Assembly: GCA_009908535.1 (NCBI GenBank) | Contig: JAAAOD010000092.1 | Span: forward strand, 1-11,329 | Reading direction: 5' to 3' | From: Verrucomicrobiota bacterium | GTDB lineage: Bacteria; Verrucomicrobiota; Verrucomicrobiia; Opitutales; Oceanipulchritudinaceae | Length of the DNA: 11,329 nucleotides | Shown: positions 1 through 5,684 of the stretch, one piece after another | How the letters are laid out: the number at the start of each line of letters is the position of its first letter | How positions within the stretch are numbered: position 1 is the first letter of the stretch | Notes under the pieces: model-generated | Databases searched by the model: none | Told to the model about the DNA's origin: nothing | What the model saw: only the letters and a program-made list of their open reading frames with translations | Translations under genes and position numbers: made by a program

Positions 1-47
1 GGATGCGCAGGGTGGGCCATGGAGCGCAGAACGCGCGGACCTTTCCC

Positions 48-121
<74 letters not shown>

Positions 122-124
<3 letters not shown>

Positions 125-139
125 TTCGACGTCGAATGG
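122..139. repeat. 18-bp perfect palindrome at the tRNA 3' end
   Basis: The bases CCATTCGAC/GTCGAATGG form a perfect 9+9 palindrome whose first three bases are the CCA of tRNA-Arg. As RNA it would fold as a 7-bp stem with an ACGT tetraloop. No T-run follows, so it is not a classical intrinsic terminator. It could be a 3' processing signal, a protein-binding site or a relic of an integration site. The palindrome is seen directly; its function is unknown. Confidence 0.6.
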
Positions 140-214
140 GCCACGGCGCGGGCTTGCCTGGGGCGGGGGCGGGGTTCAGGGTGGCGGGTTTTATGGATGC
201 GGGACGCGAGCATT

Positions 215-219
215 GGAGG
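215..219 (+). promoter_or_regulatory. Shine-Dalgarno site that fixes the start of the first MFS gene
   Basis: GGAGG lies six bases before the ATG at 226. The same frame is open back into the tRNA, with a GTG at 97 and an ATG at 193, but neither has such a site and a start at 97 would lie inside the tRNA. The first transmembrane segment begins soon after the 226 start, which also fits. Confidence 0.7.
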
Positions 220-225
220 GAACGG

Positions 226-1551
226 ATGTGGGCGGCGGAGGTGCCGTTCGCGCCGCGGCGGTGGCCGATTTTCTATGGCTGGGTGATCCTGTTCGCGGGG
301 ACGGTGGCGGTGCTGTCGAGCGTGCCGGGCCAGACCATCGGGGTGGGGGTGTTCACGGAACCGCTGATGGAGGCGCTGGGGCTGTCGCGCTCGCAGCTGA
401 GCCTCGCGTACCTGATCGGGACGATGGCGAGCGGGTTTCTGCTGCCGTGGGCGGGGAAGCTGTACGACCGCTGGGGCGGGCGGAAGCTGCTGGTGGGCTC
501 GACGCTGGCGCTGGCGGGCTCGCTGCTGTACCTGAGCCTCTCGGAGGAACTGTCGCGCGGGCTGGCGGCGCTGTTGCCGGCGACGGCGGCGGGCTTCGCG
601 GTGGTGACGCTGGGGTTTTTTGTTCTGCGCTTCACGGGGCAGGGGATGGTGACGATGACGGGGCGGAACCTGATCGCGAAATGGTTCAACCGGAAGCGGG
701 GACTGGCCATCGGGATCAGCGGCACGGCCGTCTCGATCTGTTTCTCGGCGGGGCCGGTGGGGCTGAACGCGATTGTGCAGGGCTTCGGCTGGAAAGGGGC
801 GTGGGTGTTCATGGCGGTGCTGCTGGTGGTGTTCTTCGCCGGGCTCGGCTGGCTTTTCGCCCGCGACAATCCGGAGGAATGCGGCCTCGAAATGGACGGC
901 GGACAGAAGGGGCCGCTGAAGGAGGAGACGAACCAGGATCTGATCATCAAGCGCCCGATGACGCGTGCGGAAGCGCTGCGGACGCGGTCTTTCTGGATCT
1001 ATAATTTCACCTTCGGGCTGCACGCGCTGGGGACGACGGCGTACGTCTTTCACGTCGTGGACATCGGCAAGACGCTGGCGGTCTCGACGCCGTTCATCCT
1101 CTCGCTTTTCTTCTACGCCTCCTTTGTCGGCGTGGCGGCGAACCTCCTCACCGGCTGGATCAGCGGTCTGACGCGGGTGAAGTACCTTCTCGCGGTGGAG
1201 AATTTCGCGGCGGTGCTGCTGTGGATTTCGCTGCTGCTGGTACCGGTGACGGGCCTTTGGATGCTGGCGCTGTTCGTCCTTGGGTGGGGCGTCAGCGGCG
1301 GCATCTGGGGCAACCTGATGGGAAACGTCTTCGCGCGTTTTTACGGCCGCGACCACCTCGGCGCGATCACGGGCGTGGTGATGTCGACGACGGTGATCAG
1401 CAGCGCCCTCGGACCGTACGCCTTCGGGCTGGCGCGCGAGCTGACGGGCGCCTACGCCCCGGCGCTCATCGGGTCGGCGGCCATCGCGGCGGTGCTGTTC
1501 GCCTTTTCCTTCGCGGGGGACAATCCGCAGCGGATGCTGAAGGAGGAATAG
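226..1551 (+). CDS. MFS transporter, substrate unknown (monocarboxylate / oxalate-formate antiporter-like)
   Basis: The product is 441 residues with about 12 hydrophobic segments, so it should be an inner-membrane secondary carrier of the major facilitator superfamily. The hallmark loop between segments 2 and 3 is at residues 77-87 (GKLYDRWGGRK, the D-R-x-G-R-K signature). A basic stretch near residue 150 (AKWFNRKRG) follows segment 4, as in monocarboxylate and oxalate/formate antiporter-like families. The start at 226 is chosen for its GGAGG site; the upstream in-frame codons run into the tRNA. A charged cytoplasmic loop around residues 215-250 separates the two six-helix halves, and the protein ends in a short polar tail. 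The next gene, an AraC-type regulator, lies 93 bases downstream on the same strand and could regulate it. It is not closely related to the SLC45-like carrier at 2645-3979, which has a different loop signature. The family is clear, but the substrate cannot be read from the sequence. Confidence 0.88.
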   Translation: MWAAEVPFAPRRWPIFYGWVILFAGTVAVLSSVPGQTIGVGVFTEPLMEALGLSRSQLSLAYLIGTMASGFLLPWAGKLYDRWGGRKLLVGSTLALAGSLLYLSLSEELSRGLAALLPATAAGFAVVTLGFFVLRFTGQGMVTMTGRNLIAKWFNRKRGLAIGISGTAVSICFSAGPVGLNAIVQGFGWKGAWVFMAVLLVVFFAGLGWLFARDNPEECGLEMDGGQKGPLKEETNQDLIIKRPMTRAEALRTRSFWIYNFTFGLHALGTTAYVFHVVDIGKTLAVSTPFILSLFFYASFVGVAANLLTGWISGLTRVKYLLAVENFAAVLLWISLLLVPVTGLWMLALFVLGWGVSGGIWGNLMGNVFARFYGRDHLGAITGVVMSTTVISSALGPYAFGLARELTGAYAPALIGSAAIAAVLFAFSFAGDNPQRMLKEE

Positions 1552-1553
1552 GG

Positions 1554-1571
1554 CCCCGCCCTCGAGCGGGG
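1554..1571 (+). terminator. Weak hairpin after the MFS gene
   Basis: Three bases after the MFS stop codon, CCCCGC (1554-1559) and GCGGGG (1566-1571) can pair around a six-base loop. The following bases are G-rich and then GATCTTCG, with no T-run, so this is at best a weak or factor-dependent end signal. Confidence 0.25.
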
Positions 1572-1594
1572 GGATCTTCGAAGCGATGGCGGGG

Positions 1595-1622
1595 ATGGAC
1601 TTGCCGGGGAAGCGGAGTCCAT
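1595..1622. promoter_or_regulatory. Inverted repeat ATGGACT-N14-AGTCCAT, possible operator
   Basis: ATGGACT at 1595-1601 is the exact reverse complement of AGTCCAT at 1616-1622. The arms lie between the MFS gene and the AraC-type gene and straddle the promoter-like elements at 1601-1629. A bound protein there would block or contact RNA polymerase, which suggests autoregulation by the AraC-type product. A read-through hairpin is the alternative, but no T-run follows. The pair resembles TTGGACA-N13-TGTCCAA upstream of the amylase (10036-10062). Confidence 0.35.
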
Positions 1623-1629
1623 TCATATT
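1601..1629 (+). promoter_or_regulatory. Sigma70-like promoter candidate for the AraC-type gene
   Basis: TTGCCG (1601-1606) and CATATT (1624-1629) are separated by 17 bases. Each matches four of six bases of the -35 and -10 consensus. Transcription would begin near 1636, only about nine bases before the ATG at 1645 but about 50 bases before the GTG at 1687. It is a weak match found by eye in GC-rich DNA. Confidence 0.3.
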
Positions 1630-1644
1630 GGATTTCCGACCCCG

Positions 1645-2667
1645 ATGAGCGAGGAACGACCGAAAAGTCTTGAGGAGGCGGTTTCCGTGCGCGGATTGCC
1701 GGTGGATTTCCACCAGCGCTCGGAAATGCAGGAGGTGCTGCGGCGCTCGATCGAAGCGTCACGGCGGGGCCTGCAGCGGTTGAAAGTGCCGCGGGAGGAA
1801 GGGCTCATGCAGGCGCATCCGGGGATGCATTATCATTTCAAGCCGGAGATTTTTCTGCAACTGCGCGGGCGGACGTCCTTCCGGACCCCGCGCGAGGAGG
1901 TGCTCGTGAAGGCCGGGGAGCTATGCATCCTGCCGGCGGGGGTGCCGCACGGGGAAACGGTGGAGAACGACGGAAGCGGCGCCTTCCGCAACCTTGTCAT
2001 CGGCTTTTACAGCAAGACCCTCAGCCTGCACTTTGCGCATGAAGTGGCCCCGGGCAAGCCGGACATTCAGGCGATTGAGTTTTTCGATACACCGAACCTC
2101 GACGTCTTCACGACGATCACGACGCACATTGCGGCGGCCTATCACGGTCGCACGCCCGCGCGGACGCACATCATCAACGGCTTGCTGACGGGGTTGCTGG
2201 GGATGCTGCTAAACCTCGTCGAGACGGGCAGCGGAACCCTGAACAAGGACATCGCAAAGGTCTTCCAGGCGAAATGGCTCGTACGCGAGCAGCTGGGCAA
2301 TCCGCGCCTGAACGTGCGCAACCTTGCGGAAAAGCTGCATTGCTCGGCGGATTACCTGTCCCATCTCTTCCACAAGCAGACGGGGGAAAAACTGATCCAC
2401 TACATCCAGCGCATCCGCATCGACGGGGCCCGGCTCGCTCTGGAATCGTCGCAGCTGTACATCTCCGAGATCGCCTTCGCGAGCGGATTCCAGGACCCGG
2501 CCTATTTCACGCGCGTCTTCAAGAAAATGACCGGCGAGTCCCCGCAGGGCTACCGCGACCGCATGGAAGCGGAACGGTCGCAGCGCGAGGACCAGCCGAA
2601 GACAATCTACCACGATCACGTCGACTGGACACATGGCCGGCCGGTCAATCCGCCGCCGGCGGACTGA
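1645..2667 (+). CDS. AraC-family transcriptional regulator with N-terminal cupin sensor domain
   Basis: The product is 340 residues from the ATG at 1645. Residues about 50-135 form a cupin/AraC-binding domain with a His-rich strand (H58, H62, H64) and the later ILPAGVPHGE turn (95-104), expected to bind a small ligand such as a sugar. Residues about 203-306 are the AraC/XylS DNA-binding domain with two helix-turn-helix units: VRNLAEKLHCSADYLSHLFHK, then ISEIAFASGFQDPAYFTRVFKK with the family signature GF-x-D-PAYF-x-R-x-FKK at 281-294. Its 3' end overlaps the convergent SLC45-like sugar carrier by 23 bp. That position makes it the likely regulator of the maltodextrin genes, although the MFS gene upstream is another possible target. 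The start is uncertain: the ATG has no good ribosome site, while GTG 1687 has GAGGAGG eight bases before it and would give 326 residues. The family is certain; the ligand and targets are inferred. Confidence 0.9.
   Translation: MSEERPKSLEEAVSVRGLPVDFHQRSEMQEVLRRSIEASRRGLQRLKVPREEGLMQAHPGMHYHFKPEIFLQLRGRTSFRTPREEVLVKAGELCILPAGVPHGETVENDGSGAFRNLVIGFYSKTLSLHFAHEVAPGKPDIQAIEFFDTPNLDVFTTITTHIAAAYHGRTPARTHIINGLLTGLLGMLLNLVETGSGTLNKDIAKVFQAKWLVREQLGNPRLNVRNLAEKLHCSADYLSHLFHKQTGEKLIHYIQRIRIDGARLALESSQLYISEIAFASGFQDPAYFTRVFKKMTGESPQGYRDRMEAERSQREDQPKTIYHDHVDWTHGRPVNPPPAD
1672..1678 (+). promoter_or_regulatory. Strong SD-like site inside the annotated AraC-type frame (alternative start GTG 1687)
   Basis: GAGGAGG at 1672-1678 stands eight bases before an in-frame GTG at 1687, ideal spacing for initiation. 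The upstream ATG at 1645 is preceded by GGATTTCCGACCCCG, with no comparable site. Starting at GTG 1687 would remove 14 residues and leave the cupin domain intact. Confidence 0.4.
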
Positions 2668-3979
2668 CAAGGCCCTCCGACCGTTCCTCGTCGACGAAGC
2701 GCAGGGTCCCCATGGCGACGAGCAGGGAGGCCCCGCCGACAAGGATGACGTTCATCGGCTCCCCGCCGAGAAAGGCGCGCATGATCGGGCCAAGCGCCAC
2801 GGAGGCGAAGATCTGCGGCAGGACGAGGAAGAAATTGAATACGCCCATGTAGAAGCCCATTTTCTCCTGCGGAATGCCGTTCGAAAGCATGGCGTACGGC
2901 ATGGCAAGGATGCTCGCCCATGCGATGCCGATGCCGATCATGGAGGCGATGAGCCAGAGGGGATCGGTGACAAAGCCCACCGAGAGCATGCCGACGCCGC
3001 CGATGGCAAGGCAGAGCGTGTGAATCGCCTTGGCGGAGAACTTTCGGACGAGGTAGAGGAGGAAGAAGGAAAAGAAGAAGGCGACGGCGTTGTAGATGGA
3101 AAAACAGACGCCCGCCCATTCCGCTCCCGCGCGGTAGGCGGCGGAGGTGGTGTCGGGATCGTAGAGATTGGTCGCTACGGCGGGCGCGAAATTAATCCAC
3201 AGACAGAAGAGGGCGAACCATGTGAAGAACTGCGGGATCGCGAGCTGCGCCATTACGCGCGGCATGGAGGTGATGCCGCGGATGATCTCCATGAAGACCT
3301 TGAGCGGTCCGCCGCGTTCGGCGCGTTCCTTTTCGAAGGCCGCCATGTCCTCGGGCGGGTATTCCTTCGTCCGTACCACCGTGTAGAGGACGGCGGCGAA
3401 AAAGAGGAGCGCCCCCGTATAAAAGGAAATGTGCACGGTGAGTGGAATGGCGCTGTCCCCGGTAGGCTCGTTGCTGACGCCGAGAACGTTGGTGAGCAGC
3501 CACGGCATGGCCGAGGAGAGGACCGCCCCGAGCCCGATCAGCAGGCTCTGCATGGCAAACCCGAACTTCCGTTGCTGCGGGGGGAGGAGATCGCCGACAA
3601 AAGCGCGAAAGGGCTCCATGGATACATTCACGGAGGCGTCGAGGATCCAGAGCAGCCCCGCCGCCATCCACAGCGTGGAGGAATTCGGCATCGCGACGAG
3701 GGCGAGGCTGGCGAAGATGGCCCCGACGAGGAAGTACGGGCGCCGCCGCCCGAGGCGCGTCCATGTGCGGTCGCTGTAGTAGCCGACGATGGGCTGCACG
3801 AGGAGCCCGGTAAGCGGCGCGGCCAGCCAGAGCAGGGGGATCTGTTCGGCATGGGCGCCGAGGTATGAGTAGATGGCGCTCATGTTGGCCATCTGCAGCC
3901 CCCAGCCGAACTGGATGCCGAAGAAGCCGAAACTCATGTTCCAGACTTGCCAGAAACTTAACTCGGGACGGTGTTGCAT
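2645..3979 (-). CDS. SLC45-like MFS sugar carrier (probable maltose/maltodextrin uptake)
   Basis: The product is 444 residues with 12 predicted membrane segments, an inner-membrane cation-sugar symporter type. The loop after segment 2 reads SDRTWTRLGRRRPYF (69-83). This R-x-G-R-R-R-P form is typical of the SLC45/plant sucrose transporter group and its bacterial relatives in maltose loci. A charged central loop (about residues 211-228) divides the halves. It starts 21 bases after the malQ stop, so the two are almost certainly co-transcribed. MalQ acts on cytoplasmic malto-oligosaccharides, so this carrier most likely brings them in. The 3' end overlaps the convergent AraC-type gene, and no terminator hairpin is seen there. 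No SD-like site precedes the ATG. An alternative is another disaccharide such as sucrose or trehalose, but the neighbours favour alpha-glucans. The family is well supported and the substrate is inferred. Confidence 0.88.
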   Translation of the reverse strand: MQHRPELSFWQVWNMSFGFFGIQFGWGLQMANMSAIYSYLGAHAEQIPLLWLAAPLTGLLVQPIVGYYSDRTWTRLGRRRPYFLVGAIFASLALVAMPNSSTLWMAAGLLWILDASVNVSMEPFRAFVGDLLPPQQRKFGFAMQSLLIGLGAVLSSAMPWLLTNVLGVSNEPTGDSAIPLTVHISFYTGALLFFAAVLYTVVRTKEYPPEDMAAFEKERAERGGPLKVFMEIIRGITSMPRVMAQLAIPQFFTWFALFCLWINFAPAVATNLYDPDTTSAAYRAGAEWAGVCFSIYNAVAFFFSFFLLYLVRKFSAKAIHTLCLAIGGVGMLSVGFVTDPLWLIASMIGIGIAWASILAMPYAMLSNGIPQEKMGFYMGVFNFFLVLPQIFASVALGPIMRAFLGGEPMNVILVGGASLLVAMGTLRFVDEERSEGLVSPPAAD

Positions 3980-4000
3980 GATAGGTACGGGGATAGAGGA

Positions 4001-5590
4001 TCAGGAGGGGGATGTGGAGGCTTCGTGGCCGGGCGGGGCGCTGTATTCGCGCTGGCGCTGGTCGCCGGTGCGGTCGAAAAGGTCACGGTATTCGCGCAGG
4101 CGCGGCGCGGCTTCGACGTGCAGGCGCTCCAGCTGCACCTCGCGCAGCCGCCAGCGCCAGTTGCCCTCGCTGGTTCCCGGCCGGTTGAAACGGGCCTCGC
4201 TGCCGAGATCGAGAAAATCCTGCACCGGAAGGACGGCGAGCCGCGCCACGGAGGCGCAGGCGGCCTTGATGAAAGGCCATGCCGTGTCGGCGTCCGCCGG
4301 CAGGCTGTAATAGCGGCGGGTGGCCTCGTCCTGTTCCGGCGAGAGCGAATGCAGCCAGCCGCGGGTGGTGTCGTTGTCATGCGTGCCGGTGTAGACGACC
4401 GACTCCGGTTCGTGAAAATGGGGAAGGTTGACGTTGTTGTCGTCGTGCCCGTATCCGAACTGCAGGACCTTCATGCCCGGCAGCCCGGCGTGGCGGCGCA
4501 GCTCGACGACGCCGCGCGTGATGTAGCCGAGATCCTCGGCGATGATGGGCGTGCGCGGTAGTTGTTCGCCGATACGGTCGAAAAAGTGCTGTCCCGGCCC
4601 TTCGCGCATTGTGCCCTCACGCGGATCGTCCGTGCCCGCGGGAATTTCCCAGTAGGTGTCGAAGGCGCGGAAATGGTCGAGGCGGAGGACGTCGTAACAG
4701 CCGAAGGCATGGCCCAGGCGGTGCACCCACCACGCGTAATCCGTGGAACGGAGGTAGTCCCAGTCGTAGAGCGGATTGCCCCAGAACTGGCCCTTCTCGG
4801 AAAAGTAGTCGGGCGGGACCCCCGCGACGGCGAGCGGCTGCCCGTCGGCATCAAGGCGGAAAACCTCCGCGAACTGCCAGCAGTCAGCGCTGTCGAGGGA
4901 GGTGAAAATGGGGAGGTCGCCGATGATGCGGATCCCGCGGTCGGCGGCGGCGGCCCGCAGCTGTTCCCACTGCGTGTAGAAGAGAAACTGGTAGAAGCGG
5001 TGGGGTTCCGAGACCTCGCGGACCGGTGCCGGCAGGGCGGCGGGATCGACATCCTCGTAGCGGCGCCACGGCCGTTCCCATTCCGGCCACGGGCGGCCGT
5101 CGTGCCATGCCTTCAGGCCCATGAAAGCGGCGTAGCCATCGAGCCACGACGCGTTGCGCTCCCGGAATTCCTGGAAAGAACGCCCCGCGAAAAGGTCCCG
5201 TCGCTCCCGTTGAAAACGTTTCCATGCCAGTTGCAGGACGTCCCAGAACTCGGTGTAAAGCCCGCCGTAGTCGATATGGTCGTGGGGCAGGGCGCGCAGC
5301 GGGGCGGTTTCGCCTGGTTCCAGCAGCCCTTCCTCGATGAGCGGTTCCAGGTCGAGGAAGTAGGCGTTGCCGGCAAAACTGGAAAAGGACTGGTAGGGCG
5401 AATCGCCATAGCCGGTCGGCCCGATGGGACAGATCTGCCAGTACTGCAGGCCGGCGTCGGTAAGAAAGTCAAGGAACCGGATCGCGGGTGTACCGAGATT
5501 GCCGATACCGTGGCAACCGGGCAGCGAGCTGATGTGGAGTAGGGCGCCGGCGGCGCGTTCCTTGAGCCAGCATGGATGAGGGGAGGGCAT
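4001..5590 (-). CDS. malQ: 4-alpha-glucanotransferase (amylomaltase, GH77)
   Basis: This cytoplasmic enzyme transfers alpha-1,4-glucan chains between malto-oligosaccharides, releasing glucose and making longer chains. The product is 529 residues, the usual size for the short bacterial type without extra N-terminal domains. The family signatures are in order: an N-terminal LLHISSLPG (17-25), QICPIGPTGYGDSPYQSFS (52-70), GVPPDYFSEKGQFWGNP (257-273), the nucleophile D305 in RLDHFR, the acid/base E352 in AEDLG, and D405 in GTHDNDT. All three catalytic carboxylates are therefore present. The frame is open upstream into the terminator and receptor gene, but the family's N-terminus fits the ATG at 5590. 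It lies 94 bases after the receptor stop with a strong terminator between, and 21 bases before the SLC45-like carrier, its likely operon partner. No SD-like site or clear promoter is visible in the 37 bases between the terminator and the start. Confidence 0.95.
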   Translation of the reverse strand: MPSPHPCWLKERAAGALLHISSLPGCHGIGNLGTPAIRFLDFLTDAGLQYWQICPIGPTGYGDSPYQSFSSFAGNAYFLDLEPLIEEGLLEPGETAPLRALPHDHIDYGGLYTEFWDVLQLAWKRFQRERRDLFAGRSFQEFRERNASWLDGYAAFMGLKAWHDGRPWPEWERPWRRYEDVDPAALPAPVREVSEPHRFYQFLFYTQWEQLRAAAADRGIRIIGDLPIFTSLDSADCWQFAEVFRLDADGQPLAVAGVPPDYFSEKGQFWGNPLYDWDYLRSTDYAWWVHRLGHAFGCYDVLRLDHFRAFDTYWEIPAGTDDPREGTMREGPGQHFFDRIGEQLPRTPIIAEDLGYITRGVVELRRHAGLPGMKVLQFGYGHDDNNVNLPHFHEPESVVYTGTHDNDTTRGWLHSLSPEQDEATRRYYSLPADADTAWPFIKAACASVARLAVLPVQDFLDLGSEARFNRPGTSEGNWRWRLREVQLERLHVEAAPRLREYRDLFDRTGDQRQREYSAPPGHEASTSPS

Positions 5591-5627
5591 GGTCGTAGAA
5601 AAAGCGATTTGGAAAGGCTTCGCACAG

Positions 5628-5669
5628 AAAGAAAAACGGGCGGAACCGGGATAGGACCGGTTCCGCCCG
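5628..5669 (-). terminator. Strong intrinsic terminator after the TonB-dependent receptor gene
   Basis: On the minus strand CGGGCGGAACCGG (5669-5657) pairs perfectly over 13 bases with CCGGTTCCGCCCG (5649-5637) around a seven-base loop, and TTTTTCTTTC follows at once. It begins 15 bases after the receptor stop codon. It should end most transcripts of the amylase-receptor unit before malQ, so malQ needs either read-through or its own promoter in a very short space. Confidence 0.92.
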
Positions 5670-5684
5670 GAGACAAACAACCGC

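Noticed and set aside
2633..3868. 411-codon plus-strand frame opposite the SLC45-like carrier
   Set aside because: The translation is highly charged (Asp/Glu/Arg/Gly), with no family resemblance; the minus strand encodes a clear 12-helix carrier.
4562..5542. 326-codon plus-strand frame opposite malQ
   Set aside because: It is antisense to a MalQ gene with all catalytic residues intact, and no domain is visible in its translation.
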